64,000 bases of DNA, from NCBI GenBank assembly GCA_002421425.1, contig DIJZ01000024.1, positions 8,634 to 72,633 on the forward strand, read 5' to 3'. A program made the translations under genes and the position numbers. Of this stretch, positions 24,716 through 35,000 are shown one piece after another (position 1 is the stretch's first letter; each line of letters starts with the position of its first letter). Source of the DNA: Caldifarciminota bacterium UBA5631 (GTDB lineage Bacteria > Hydrothermota > Hydrothermia > UBA1063). Below the pieces are notes generated by a model, which was given only the letters and a program-made list of their open reading frames with translations, was not told the origin of the DNA and made no database searches.

Positions 24716-25264
24716 ATGTCGACGATTGAAGTTACTGTTCCTTTCGACAATGAAACCGTCGGAGCTTTTAAAGCAGGCCAACGCCTTTTACTCTCGGGTA
24801 TAATATATACTGCAAGAGACGCAGCTCACCGGAGGATACAGCAACAATTGCTCAGCAATGAATTTAACGCTTTCCCCCTCCATGGATCTGTAATCTACTA
24901 CTGTGGACCAACACCTACGCCTCCTGGAAAAGTGATAGGTTCAGCAGGACCCACCACATCCTACAGGATGGACCCTTTCGTACCACTTCTCCTGGAAAAC
25001 GGAGTTAAGGGATTTATTGGAAAAGGGAAGAGAAGTGAAGAAGTAAAAGAGTACCTGAAAAAATTCCGGGGAGTTTACCTGATCGCCACAGGCGGTGCCG
25101 GAGCTCTGCTCTCCACAAGAATAAATTCGTGTAGAATAGTAGCCTACCCAGAACTTGGTCCTGAAGCTATATACGAGCTCACAGTCCAGGATTTCCCTGT
25201 CATTGTGGGTATCGACGTCTTCGGAAATGACGTCTACGAAATAGGTCCCTTCGCACGAGTTTAG
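24716..25264 (+). CDS. Fumarate hydratase class I beta subunit (Fe-S hydro-lyase beta)
   Basis: A 182-residue protein matching the beta (C-terminal swivelling) subunit of two-subunit Fe-S fumarase/tartrate dehydratase. Family blocks are GIIYTARDAAH, YYCGPTPTPPGKVIGSAGPTTSYRMD, GKG and ATGGAGALL. The alpha subunit, which holds the Fe-S cluster, is not in the window, so it must be encoded elsewhere if the enzyme works. Other two-subunit hydro-lyases are possible. Its terminator region abuts the convergent apbE. Confidence 0.88.
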   Translation: MSTIEVTVPFDNETVGAFKAGQRLLLSGIIYTARDAAHRRIQQQLLSNEFNAFPLHGSVIYYCGPTPTPPGKVIGSAGPTTSYRMDPFVPLLLENGVKGFIGKGKRSEEVKEYLKKFRGVYLIATGGAGALLSTRINSCRIVAYPELGPEAIYELTVQDFPVIVGIDVFGNDVYEIGPFARV

Positions 25265-25265
25265 T

Positions 25266-26231
25266 TTATTCTTGAAAAAACCTTGAAAAACCCTCCGAAA
25301 GGTAGGTGGAATCGTCAGTAATAATGTAATACTCCATTCCCTCAAAACTCTTCTGCAAATCTTTAGCCTTTTCGGGTCCCAGCACAAATATTGCTGTCGC
25401 CAGCGCGTCACAAAGTGTCGCATCCTTATATATTACTGTAACGCTCCGAACACCACTCGAAACCGGGTACCCCGTGAAGGGAGAGAAAATGTGACTGTAC
25501 CTTTGTCCGCCCTGTTCAACGTACCTTTCGTAATCTCCAGAAGTGCAGCATGCTACATTTGAAAGGAAAATAACCCTATTAATTTCCTCTTCATGGGGAT
25601 CTCGAATACCCACACGCCATTTCGCTCCGTCCTTACTTCCCAGGAGGTACAGGTCACCTCCAGCATCTATTATACCTGACAACGTACCTTTTGATTTCAG
25701 ATATTCCGCCGCAAGCTGAATTGCATAACCCTTCGCGATGCCAGCCAATGTGATTCGCTGATGTGGTCCGAGGGCAATCTTTCCGTCAGAGATTCTGATG
25801 TTTCTGTAATTAATGTATTTTTGGTATTTTAATATGGAATCTTCTTCAGGAAATACGTACTTTCCCTGTTCATCGAAGTGCCAGAGATGAACAATGGCTC
25901 CAACTGTTATGTCAAAGGCGCCCCCTGTAGCTTCCGATACTTGAATGGCTTTTCTTATGCACTCAAGTGTGTAAGGGTGCACTGCGACCAGGCTTCTGGA
26001 GCTGTTTATCCTGTAAACATCAGACCAGGGCTTTATCGGATTCATGAGGGAATCAATGGTCTTGAAGATCTGAAATACGGAGTCACACAGGGTTGAGCAG
26101 GAATCGGGCAGAGTTACATTCAAGACTGTTCCCATTACAAGATAAGTTTTCGTAACGAAGTCCTGTTTTCTTTTGCAACCTGTATAATGAACCAGGAAAA
26201 CCAGAAGAAAGAATCTCAGAAATCTCCTCAT
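25266..26231 (-). CDS. apbE: FAD:protein FMN transferase (lipoprotein)
   Basis: A 321-residue ApbE-family flavin transferase that attaches FMN to Thr in target proteins such as RnfG, RnfD and NqrB/C. A lipoprotein signal ends at Cys19 (YTGC). Family motifs are MGTVLNVTL, DITVG, GIAKGYA, DAGGDLYLLG, the TSGDYERY...HIFSPFTGYPV block and DALATAIFVLG. ATG 26231 overlaps the tldD stop as ATGA, so it is the last gene of nadC-nadX-tldD-apbE. The Rnf operon in this window supplies clear substrates. Confidence 0.94.
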   Translation of the reverse strand: MRRFLRFFLLVFLVHYTGCKRKQDFVTKTYLVMGTVLNVTLPDSCSTLCDSVFQIFKTIDSLMNPIKPWSDVYRINSSRSLVAVHPYTLECIRKAIQVSEATGGAFDITVGAIVHLWHFDEQGKYVFPEEDSILKYQKYINYRNIRISDGKIALGPHQRITLAGIAKGYAIQLAAEYLKSKGTLSGIIDAGGDLYLLGSKDGAKWRVGIRDPHEEEINRVIFLSNVACCTSGDYERYVEQGGQRYSHIFSPFTGYPVSSGVRSVTVIYKDATLCDALATAIFVLGPEKAKDLQKSFEGMEYYIITDDSTYLSEGFSRFFQE

Positions 26232-27652
26232 TTAGAAGGCAATACCTGTACATTTGTAAATTTACAAGGTGGACTCCCGTGCCCCACTCTCATTACCTGC
26301 CCAGGTTCACCTTTACCACATCCCGTAATTCCATACATTTCAAACTCTCCCTCGTTACCAACCATCACCAGATTATTCCAGAAAACCGGGGTAATTCCAG
26401 TATAGGAAGGATTTCTGACCATACTCTTGACTTTTCCATTTACAACAAGATACCCCAATTCTGTTCCAAATTGAAAGTTGAGACGCTTATCATCTATGGA
26501 CCACGATTTGTTGGTTTTGAGCAAAACACCATACTTTGTGCTGTCAATCATACGTTCCAGCGATGATTCTCCAGGTTGAAGATTAATGTTGGTCATCCTC
26601 ACAATGGGAATTCTTGACCAGTCCTGAGCCCTCGCAGCGCCAGAGCTTCTCTTTTTGATATGAAACGCACTTTCCCTTGAGGAGAGGTACCCCCTCAGTA
26701 TACCATTCTCAATCAGTTGCAGTTTCTGCGCCTTTACACCTTCATCATCATAACCAAAGGTTCCAAGGCCATATTGAATAGTTGAATCCTGAAATACATT
26801 AAGGATATCGGAACCATACTTGAAAGTACCCAGCTTATCAATGGAGGCAAAACTTGTACCCGCATACGATGCTTCAAACCCCAGCACCCTATCAAGTTCC
26901 AGAGCATGACCAATAGACTCATGAATTTGCAGGGCCATCTGATCAGGTGCAATGATGACGTCCATTTCGCCAGAAGGGCAGACCGGAGCAAAGAGTAGCT
27001 CCTGAACCTCCTCAACAAGTCTCCCGGCAATCTCAGTAAGATTAAGTTCCTCTACATATTCGTAGCCCCTTCTTAATACATTAGAAAAGGATCGCTGCTG
27101 TAATTCATTGCGCCTTGCTGCGAGAACAGTTAACGATGCCCCAGAATCCACAAATCTCTGATCAATAAGGCTACTTTCGGTATTTGCAAAAACCTGTTTG
27201 AAATCGCGGAATTCAAGGGATGAAATCCTTTGCTTCACGTACCTTCCCCTCTTCATAACTTCATCCACTGCAAGTAGCAACGCGATTTTGTCATCAAGAA
27301 CTACTTTAAAGGGGTTTATCCGAAACTTACTAACGTAAGAGTCTACATATACGTCTTCTTTGCTCAGATATGCTTCTCTTCCTACTTTTGATAGCGACGT
27401 GGCTATTTCAATTGCGCGTGTCAAAGCTTCCTCTGCGTCTTTTATGGAAAGAGAGCTTACCGCCGCAAATCCCCACCTGTTATTTACAAGAACTCTTATG
27501 CCAATACCTTCCGTCTCACTTCGAGAAATGTCCTCAACAATCCCATCCTTCACGGAGATATATTCATTCACTATTTTTACAATCCTGACATCACCATAGA
27601 AAACTTTTTTGAGTTTTAGAAGATCAATTATGTTAAGGGCCAGCTCTTTCAT
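26228..27652 (-). CDS. tldD: TldD/PmbA-family metallopeptidase
   Basis: About 474 residues, of the TldD type, recognised by HESIGHALELD (HExxxH zinc motif) and the C-terminal GTELGYLVVNGKV and GGKGEPGQ-like blocks. TldD forms a heterodimeric protease with TldE/PmbA, and no partner is seen here. ATG 27652 is chosen over the upstream GTG because AGGTGG lies 5 nt before it. It starts one base after the nadX stop. The link of TldD with NAD genes and apbE is positional only. Confidence 0.9.
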   Translation of the reverse strand: MKELALNIIDLLKLKKVFYGDVRIVKIVNEYISVKDGIVEDISRSETEGIGIRVLVNNRWGFAAVSSLSIKDAEEALTRAIEIATSLSKVGREAYLSKEDVYVDSYVSKFRINPFKVVLDDKIALLLAVDEVMKRGRYVKQRISSLEFRDFKQVFANTESSLIDQRFVDSGASLTVLAARRNELQQRSFSNVLRRGYEYVEELNLTEIAGRLVEEVQELLFAPVCPSGEMDVIIAPDQMALQIHESIGHALELDRVLGFEASYAGTSFASIDKLGTFKYGSDILNVFQDSTIQYGLGTFGYDDEGVKAQKLQLIENGILRGYLSSRESAFHIKKRSSGAARAQDWSRIPIVRMTNINLQPGESSLERMIDSTKYGVLLKTNKSWSIDDKRLNFQFGTELGYLVVNGKVKSMVRNPSYTGITPVFWNNLVMVGNEGEFEMYGITGCGKGEPGQVMRVGHGSPPCKFTNVQVLPSK

Positions 27653-27653
27653 T

Positions 27654-28436
27654 TTAACCACCTATAACCACATTTTTCCCAATACTCTTCAAAATTTCAA
27701 GGCAGGATAGAGCAGCAAGAAAGCTGGTTTTAGGATTACTGGGGAAAGGAACATTTTTCAGAACTATCTTCAAATTTCCAGCCTCCGATTTAACTTCGAT
27801 GGTGTGCTCATTAGATTTAACCTTCGGATCTGCTATAATCACAACCTCAAGCTTTTCCAGCATATCACCAGCAAGGCCAAGGGCAACTGCCACATTTATA
27901 TTCTGCGGAAAAAGTCGCGCAGCATCAACGGCAGACCCGCTGAAAAGAATTTCTGGTTTCGTGAGCGACCTTCCAAGAGTAGCTGGCGGCTTTCTCGTTG
28001 TGAGCTTTGCGCTCCTGATCTTTACATTAGAAAGAGCCTTAAGACCGTCCAGTCCTGCAACAGCTCCAGAAGGAACGTAGATTTTCCTTCCCTTTCGCTT
28101 TACGTATTCAAACAAACGACCTCTGAACTCGTCATCGGCAAGAGCCCCAGCACTCATAACTACGAGGTCCTTCCCTGCGTCAATAATCTTGAATGCATAA
28201 GCCCTGAGGGCTTCCTGGGAGGCTGCTTCCAGAACAACGTCAATATCACCCTTCAAGAACTCTTCAAAACTCTCCGCAATTACAGGACGCTTTTCAAGGG
28301 AAGAGTAGAGCCAGAAGGCTTTATCAACCTGAGTATCGTAAATTACGTTAAGGACCACGTTCTCCACGTTGCCTTTGTCTATTTCCTGGGCAATATAGGA
28401 ACCAATGGCTCCGCAGCCAATAATTCCAAGCCTCAT
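27654..28436 (-). CDS. nadX: L-aspartate dehydrogenase
   Basis: A 260-residue NAD(P)-dependent enzyme that oxidises aspartate to iminoaspartate for NAD synthesis. The Rossmann motif GIIGCGAIGSYIA is at the N-terminus. The catalytic-domain features SAGALAD, PSGAVAGLDGLKA, TRKPP and the family His-less NINVAVALGLAG region follow. The start overlaps the nadC stop as ATGA. It replaces the oxygen- or fumarate-dependent NadB, which suits an anaerobe. nadA is not in the window. Confidence 0.9.
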   Translation of the reverse strand: MRLGIIGCGAIGSYIAQEIDKGNVENVVLNVIYDTQVDKAFWLYSSLEKRPVIAESFEEFLKGDIDVVLEAASQEALRAYAFKIIDAGKDLVVMSAGALADDEFRGRLFEYVKRKGRKIYVPSGAVAGLDGLKALSNVKIRSAKLTTRKPPATLGRSLTKPEILFSGSAVDAARLFPQNINVAVALGLAGDMLEKLEVVIIADPKVKSNEHTIEVKSEAGNLKIVLKNVPFPSNPKTSFLAALSCLEILKSIGKNVVIGG

Positions 28437-29275
28437 AACTCCACCTCAAGACTGACATCACAGCTTCTGACAGTTTTCGTTAAAATTCCAGCGGAAATCA
28501 CGTTCACTCCCGTCTTTGCATATTCCTCCACGTTATCGAAATCTATTCCTCCAGACGCTTCCAGAATTACACTTCCGTAGTATCCTCGGCTTTTATATGC
28601 TGCCACCACCTTTGAAACTTCTTCGGGATTCATGTTGTCGAGCATTACGATACTCGCACCCATCTCTGCTGCTTTCATGGCGTCTTCAAAGGTTTCAACT
28701 TCCATTTCTATCTTGTGGGCGAAACTTGACGCCCTTGTTGCTGCTTTCAATGCACTCTCAATACCTCCAAGTATTCTCAGATGATTATCCTTCAACATTA
28801 CCTGATCCGAAAGCGAGAAGCGGTGAGTATCTCCTCCTCCAGCCTCAAAAGCCATTTTCTCAAAGTACCTCAAACCTGGAGTAGTTTTTCGAGTGCATGC
28901 TATTTTGACTTCTGGATTAATTGCCTTTGCTTTCATTACAAAAAAAGCGACCTGCGTCGTTATTCCAGAAAGGTGAGAAATAACGTTAAGGACAGTTCGT
29001 TCTACACTGAGGATTTTTCGCGCATCACCTGTTATGTGAACAAGAATATCACCCTTTACCACCCAGTCCCCATCCCTCTTATTGAGTTCAGCCCTGATTC
29101 CAAGATAGTCCAGCAAAACCTTAGAATAGTAAAGGCCAAAGACCTTGAAGTTTTCCCTGGCCTCAATTCGGGCCTTGCAGATTGTATGTTCAGGGATCAA
29201 CTTTGATGAAATATCATCAAAGGGCAGATCCTCGTCCAGAAAATCAAGCATTTTCTTTAAAATTCTGTGTTCCAT
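28433..29275 (-). CDS. nadC: Nicotinate-nucleotide pyrophosphorylase (quinolinate phosphoribosyltransferase)
   Basis: About 280 residues, converting quinolinate and PRPP to nicotinate mononucleotide. Characteristic blocks are NVISHLSGITTQVA, CTRKTTPGLRYFEKMA, GGGDTHRFSLSD, KDNHL, EVETFEDA, DNM and EASGGI. ATG 29275 begins the conserved sequence. In-frame codons further upstream run into the divergent sucD control region. No Shine-Dalgarno is seen; TTGCTT, 17 nt and AATAAT lie upstream with 7 nt to the ATG, a weaker leaderless candidate. Heads the nadC-nadX-tldD-apbE operon. Confidence 0.93.
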   Translation of the reverse strand: MEHRILKKMLDFLDEDLPFDDISSKLIPEHTICKARIEARENFKVFGLYYSKVLLDYLGIRAELNKRDGDWVVKGDILVHITGDARKILSVERTVLNVISHLSGITTQVAFFVMKAKAINPEVKIACTRKTTPGLRYFEKMAFEAGGGDTHRFSLSDQVMLKDNHLRILGGIESALKAATRASSFAHKIEMEVETFEDAMKAAEMGASIVMLDNMNPEEVSKVVAAYKSRGYYGSVILEASGGIDFDNVEEYAKTGVNVISAGILTKTVRSCDVSLEVEL

Positions 29276-29320
29276 CGTTATAATTATTAAACTTGTTACT
29301 GGAATAAGCAAGGAGGAATT

Positions 29321-30190
29321 ATGGCTATACTTGTGAACAGGAATTCAAGAGTCGTAGTTCAGGGAATCACAGGAAGAGATGGGGCTTTTCATGCAAAACT
29401 TATGAAAGATTACGGCACCCGGGTTGTCGCGGGTGTAACGCCGGGAAAAGGTGGAAATTTTGTTGAAGGAATTCCTGTCTTTAATACAGTAAGTGAAGCA
29501 GTTGAAAAGGAAGGCGCAGATGTTTCTTGTATTTTTGTGCCTGCGCCCTTTGCTGCGGACGCCATAATGGAGTCTGCAGATGCTGGTATAAAGCTCATCG
29601 TAGCAATTACGGAAGGGATACCAGTTCAGGACATGGTGAAAGTTGTTGCTTTTGTAGAAGAAAAGGGAGCAAGGTTAATAGGACCAAATTGTCCTGGTTT
29701 AATTACACCGAAAGAAGCTAAGGTAGGGATCCTCCCGGGTCATATATTCTCTAGGGGACCTGTGGGTGTAATTTCGAGGAGTGGTACCCTAACATATGAA
29801 ATAGTCAGCCACCTTACTGCCTATGGAATTGGGCAATCTACTGCGGTAGGAATTGGTGGAGATCCGATTATTGGTACGAAGTTCATTGATCTTCTGAAAA
29901 TCTTTAAAGAAGACAGGGAAACCGAAGCAGTGGTCCTGGTTGGAGAAATAGGAGGAACCGACGAACAGGATGCAGCCCTCTACATCAAAAACGAATTTGG
30001 AAAACCCGCAGTAGCCTTCATTGCAGGAAGAACTGCGCCGAAAGAAAAAAGGATGGGACATGCAGGGGCAATTATTTCGGGAAGTGAAGGGACTGCTGAA
30101 GAGAAAACCAGAGCTTTCAATGAAGCGAACGTAGCTGTTGCGAAGGAGCCGCAGGAAGTTGCAATACTAGTGAAAGATTTGCTGAAATGA
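29321..30190 (+). CDS. sucD: Succinyl-CoA synthetase alpha subunit
   Basis: A 289-residue ADP/GDP-forming succinate-CoA ligase alpha subunit. It has the CoA-binding region (ITGRDGAFHAKLMKDYGTRVVAGVTPGKGG), GPNCPGLITP, the GIGGDP loop and the phospho-His loop KRMGHAGAI. The beta subunit (sucC) is not adjacent and not in the window, which is unusual because the two are normally neighbours. GGAGG sits 5 nt before ATG 29321. It is divergent from nadC and overlaps the lolA-like gene by 4 nt. Confidence 0.93.
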   Translation: MAILVNRNSRVVVQGITGRDGAFHAKLMKDYGTRVVAGVTPGKGGNFVEGIPVFNTVSEAVEKEGADVSCIFVPAPFAADAIMESADAGIKLIVAITEGIPVQDMVKVVAFVEEKGARLIGPNCPGLITPKEAKVGILPGHIFSRGPVGVISRSGTLTYEIVSHLTAYGIGQSTAVGIGGDPIIGTKFIDLLKIFKEDRETEAVVLVGEIGGTDEQDAALYIKNEFGKPAVAFIAGRTAPKEKRMGHAGAIISGSEGTAEEKTRAFNEANVAVAKEPQEVAILVKDLLK

Positions 30191-30684
30191 CCTTACTTTT
30201 GGCCATCCTATTATCACTTACCTCAGACAGCCTTTTCTCGAATTTAAAGGATTTAGATTTTCAGACGGGTTTCGTGGAAACAGTTACCTACAAAAATTCT
30301 CAAACTGTTGATACCTTCAAAGGAAATCTCAAGCGCAAAGGATCAAAATTAGTGATGGAAGTAAAATATCCTTATGAAGAAAAATACGAGATTCGTGGTG
30401 ACACCCTTTATGTTTACAGTGATGGGAAGATTTCTTACTATCCCCTGGAAGAAGATGCCATAAGTCTTTTGAACTTCAATTTCTTATTGGACTCGACTCG
30501 CTTCTATACTAAAATACATGGGGACGTAATAGAACTCCGTCCAAAGCAGGATGCATGGTTTAATTCTGCAAAACTTTTTATTTCAAAGGACTTACCGAGG
30601 GCCATTGAAGTCGAGGACAATGAAAAAATAATAAAGTTTACGTTCAGGAACTGGAAGTTTTATGACAGAAAAACTGGAGAGTAA
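30187..30684 (+). CDS. LolA-like outer-membrane lipoprotein carrier
   Basis: A 165-residue secreted protein. A short signal sequence (LLLAILLSLTSD) is followed by a LolA-type half-barrel with paired strands (GFVETVTYKNSQTVDTF, KYEIRGDTLYVYSDG and a C-terminal IIKFTFRNW). LolA ferries lipoproteins across the periplasm. Similarity is by pattern, so a related LolA-fold protein is possible. The start overlaps the sucD stop as ATGA, and the end overlaps the thioesterase gene by 23 nt. Confidence 0.75.
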   Translation: MTLLLAILLSLTSDSLFSNLKDLDFQTGFVETVTYKNSQTVDTFKGNLKRKGSKLVMEVKYPYEEKYEIRGDTLYVYSDGKISYYPLEEDAISLLNFNFLLDSTRFYTKIHGDVIELRPKQDAWFNSAKLFISKDLPRAIEVEDNEKIIKFTFRNWKFYDRKTGE

Positions 30685-31072
30685 TCCTTTTTGCTTCGTT
30701 TGCGGACAGGAAAATCCCAGGGGACTTAAGGCAAAAATTGCAAAACAAGCGGACGGATGTTCCATAAGTATTACACTTGAGAATACACTGGAGGGATACC
30801 GAGGGATAATCCACGGTGGAATCCTCGTAAGTCTTATGGATGAAGTGATGGCCTACGCCGTTTCCAATGACAATTTGTGGGGTGTTACAGCATCCCTTGA
30901 AGTGAAATTCAAGAAGAAAGTGAGTTCAGAAAAACAAATAATCGTGACTGGCAAGGTTATCGAAAGAAAAGGCTCCTGGGCAAAGGCTTATGCTCAGATA
31001 AAATACGAAAACGATGAAGAAATCCTTGCCGAAGCAAAGGGCCTTTTCAAATTACTCCCACTGAAACAATAG
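30662..31072 (+). CDS. Hotdog-fold acyl-CoA thioesterase (PaaI-like)
   Basis: A 136-residue 4HBT-type hotdog protein. The N-terminus has CFVCGQENPRGL, typical of one PaaI-like group, then the catalytic-loop motif HGGILVSLMDEVMA and the strand GVTASLEVKFKKKV. The substrate is unknown; acyl-CoA thioester hydrolysis is the family activity. It overlaps the preceding gene and ends the sucD operon. Confidence 0.85.
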   Translation: MTEKLESNPFCFVCGQENPRGLKAKIAKQADGCSISITLENTLEGYRGIIHGGILVSLMDEVMAYAVSNDNLWGVTASLEVKFKKKVSSEKQIIVTGKVIERKGSWAKAYAQIKYENDEEILAEAKGLFKLLPLKQ

Positions 31073-31122
31073 ATTACCTTCAAGCTTCCGTATTCTTATG
31101 AGGACATTGTTAATATTTCAGT

Positions 31123-32058
31123 TCACCAGAGAGTTAAAACCTTTCCAGATCTCAATATGATGCGCAGAAAACTCTGGTGGTTTTCATCATCATACTCATA
31201 TTTTCTGCCCTGTACATCGCCAATTTCTGTATTGTTCCCAAAAAAGATGCCTGAAATCGTACGATAACGCCTTTCCGTAGTATCAAGTTTTACTCCAGAA
31301 ACCGCAGCATGGAGAACGAAATTTACCCCAAAACGTACAAAACCAACAACTACCCCTCTTGTTGAGTCCTGAAGGCAGTTAGCAGTTACTACAATCGTAT
31401 CTCCTTGATGGGCTCCTCCAATCCTGATCGCTTCACCTGCAATTGTACCAACAAATCCGGGGCTTTTCCCTGTTGGAGTTGCACCAACATGACAGTGAAC
31501 CACATCTTTAATTTCATACTCCAATCCAAGAACGTTCTCAACGATAGAAAAAGATGACGTATACAAGCTTACATGACCCTTTTCAAGAATGAGGCCTCCC
31601 TGCAAAACGTGCAAATATTGACCTTCCTCTATGTACTCATCAACGGAAAGTGTCAGATTCAAGGTATCACCACTAACATTTATCCACGTAAGAACAATCA
31701 CCGAAGAGTCCCACCTCTGGGTAGTGACCCATCCTGTGTCACTATAGAAATATTGCCCAAAGGAATAATAATCCCTCAAATACAGATTTCTGTAAAGGTT
31801 AACGACATTTATAAATGGGGTTGGATCCGTGGGGTCTTCGACCGGGTAACCTTTATCTATCCCAACAAGAATGGGAATGCCTTCAGGTTCGGGAAGTTGC
31901 GCAAGCTGAATATGAGCTTCACTGCTATCTATATCATTAATAAGCTGCCCAAGTTCACCTGTTGCAACTTCTGCTTCGTCCTCGTAAGGAAGTGAAGCCT
32001 TTTTACAGGAAAGAGTAAGCAGCAACAAAGCTATCAATATCACCAAAGATTTTTTCAT
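31123..32058 (-). CDS. Hypothetical lipoprotein
   Basis: A 311-residue predicted lipoprotein. Its signal peptide (MKKSLVILIALLLLTLSC) ends in a lipobox Cys at residue 18. The rest is beta-rich and hydrophilic without a family I recognise. ATG 32058 is chosen because the upstream in-frame ATG overlaps the GGAGGTG Shine-Dalgarno itself. It stands alone between the thioesterase (convergent) and the adenylate-cyclase gene (same strand, 40 nt upstream). Confidence 0.75.
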   Translation of the reverse strand: MKKSLVILIALLLLTLSCKKASLPYEDEAEVATGELGQLINDIDSSEAHIQLAQLPEPEGIPILVGIDKGYPVEDPTDPTPFINVVNLYRNLYLRDYYSFGQYFYSDTGWVTTQRWDSSVIVLTWINVSGDTLNLTLSVDEYIEEGQYLHVLQGGLILEKGHVSLYTSSFSIVENVLGLEYEIKDVVHCHVGATPTGKSPGFVGTIAGEAIRIGGAHQGDTIVVTANCLQDSTRGVVVGFVRFGVNFVLHAAVSGVKLDTTERRYRTISGIFFGNNTEIGDVQGRKYEYDDENHQSFLRIILRSGKVLTLW

Positions 32059-32097
32059 TTTCACCTCCATAAATTTATTTTACTCTTCACAGGGTTA

Positions 32098-35000
32098 TCA
32101 GTCAAGATTTTTATTTACCACCCGAAGAACGCCCAGTAAAAGGTGCGCCCCCTGCTCTCTCAGCATCCCAAACAGATAGCCTCTTGCTTTGGCGTCCGGT
32201 ATCTTTGGGAACACATCGATACTGCAAATCAACTTCAGATTCTCCTCATGGAGCAGCGAATGAAGCTCACTGGATCTCTCACCGCCCTGTAGAGCAAAAA
32301 GGGTCAACCATGAGAGCCTTATCTCGAGAGAAGCATTTCTTATTAAATCCAGCCACTGCATAAGGTTGTTCGGCTCAAGAAATGAAACCTTTCCATTACA
32401 AAGATATTCAAGCATTCCAGCATTTATTAAGGATTCAACGTACCTCAACCCCTGTTCGGAAGAAGAATATTCTTTTACTTCCTTTATTATCTTTTCAGTT
32501 ATCTGACAATCTCCTTTTAGTCCTCTGACTACTGCAATGTATACTCTTGCCTGCAGAACTCTTCCTGGATTGTTGAGCTTCAAAAATATCTCCTCCGCCC
32601 GCGTGAGCATATCAATTGCCTGATCGAATTCCATTCTTTTATAAGCAATTATTCCTCGAAGCAGATATGCAATCCCAAGCCTTGAAGGAGCAAGCTCTGA
32701 AGCACTTAACATTACTTCGTCCAGTAGAGACTCCGCCTTGTCAAATTCATGCAATTCTAAATTTATTCCAGCAAGATTAATTCTTGCTTCAGAATAGTAG
32801 TCGGGAGACTTCAAATCCTTGAAGATCCTCATCGCTTCTTCATAATGCTGTCTCGCCTCATTAATCTTTCTCCGATTCACGAATACACGGCCAAGATTAT
32901 TCAAGACCACAGCCAGAAGAAACCTGCTCCCGGATTTTTTCACGATTGCAAGGGCCTGATTTAAGGACTCCTCAGCACCATCGAGATCCCAGTTCCCAAG
33001 ATAAATCTGGCTAACATTAATCAATATCTTCGCTCTGGAAATTAGCTCGCCGAGCTCCTCAAAAATTGACATGGCTTTTTCGTAATATGCGAGAGCACTA
33101 CTAAAGTTGCCGTTAATTTGCTCAATGTTACCAAGGAGGTTGAAATCTGCCCCAAGGGTTTTCAGTGACTCTCTCGAACTCAGTCCTGCCTTTTCAATAG
33201 CCTTAATACTCAATTGTGCGAAATGTAGAGCGTTTTTGTAATCACCTAATCTCCAGTATACCCAGGCCTTCTTGTAGCCGGCATAAGCCTGCAGCTCCGG
33301 GTCCGCAGACTTTGCGGGCTCCTCGAGATATTTGAATGCTTCTTCAAATCTCGACTGTTTCTCATAAATACTCGAAACAAGAATTTCGTACTTAAGTTTA
33401 ATTGCAGAGTTTTCTTGAAGACCGTCCATATTCGCGTAAAGAATTTCCAGTGCGCTGTCATACTCTCCCAGACCCTCGAGACACTGAGCTATTTTGTAGG
33501 CTACCTCCTCATTCATTCCAAGATTCCTGTAAGCCCTCAGAGCATAGCCATAAAACCCTTTTGAAAAGGCAAGATCACCAGCTTTTTCGTAGTATTCGAG
33601 AGCCTTTTCTTCGTCACCAGAGTTTTCGAAATGGAAGCCAACCAGATAAAGCAAATGCTCATCCTTGGTTTTTACTCTCTCAAGTTCATGAGCCACAAGG
33701 CCATGCAGTCTCTCTCTTTCCCGCCTTGTTAGCAACGAATACACCGCATCTTTAAGTAATTCATTTTTAAAAATATATTCAAAATCCCCTTCAATGAATG
33801 TGGATCCCTGGGAAATAATGAAACCTTCCTTTTCAAGAATGTTAAGGTCCTCCTCTACACTTCGATCCAGTATCTTTACAAGAATACCCTTCCAGAAATG
33901 TTTGCCAATCACCGAGGCAGCTTTCAGGACGTCTTTCTCTCTTTCAGGCAGGCTATCAATAGACTCCACAAGCAAGCCACTAATAGTTTCAGGCAGATGA
34001 AATTCTTCTGCTTTGAGCCTCAGAGGTCCATACTGGAGAAGGTCCTTGACCCTCAGGAAGAACACCAATTCTTCGATAAAGTAGGGATTACCTCGAGTCT
34101 TAGACAGCAGTGTCTCAACAAACTCCTGTGAAACATCTTCCTGGGCCATCTGAAGAATAGTTCGGCAAACGTCTCTTACGAAACCCTCTCCCATACCCGT
34201 AAGTTCAATCAAATAATCAAATGGAATTGCCTCCATCGATTCTCTGGAAACAAAAACAAATATCATGGAACCCGATTGAATTTTCTCCCTGAACCCGAGG
34301 AAGAATTTTCGAGATTCTCTATCCAGGAACTGCGCGTCATCCAGAAAAACCACCACTCTCTGCAAATCCTTCAACAATACTTCAACAATCCAGGACATTT
34401 GAGCTTCCACATCTTTCAAAATCTCCGGGGAGAAACGAACCTCACCGCTAAGGACACTTAAAATTCTAGAAGACAGCAAATCTGCATCATTTTTAGAAAA
34501 ATTATGCATAGACTCGAGATATCTTGATATACTCTCAGAATCTAGTACTCCTTCCGTGACTATAGTAAATATGTCCTCTACGACCTTCCTGAAGCCATAA
34601 AGGGGAGTTTGCTTTATGGGATCACACCTGAGATAGGTCTGCTTCACATTTTCAAGTTCTGTAGCAATATTGTTTCTTAATTCCGCGCAAAATCTGGTTT
34701 TTCCAATACCTGCATCCCCGTAAATATTTACAAAGTAAATCCCACTATTCTTAAAAGCACCCCGCAGCCAACGGGAAACCGATTCAAGTTCTTCTTTCCT
34801 ACCTGAAAAAGGGGTCTTAAACCTGCCACGAATGGAAAACTCACTCTCCACAGGCTTTTCTCCAAGCACCTCAAAAACCCTGATAGGCTCCTCTCTTCCT
34901 TTAACCTTTACCTGCCCAAATTCCCTGAAGAAGAAAAACTGGAAAGTAAGATTAACCATCGCCTCTGTAACATAAATCTTCCCGGGTTCTGCGAGTTCTT

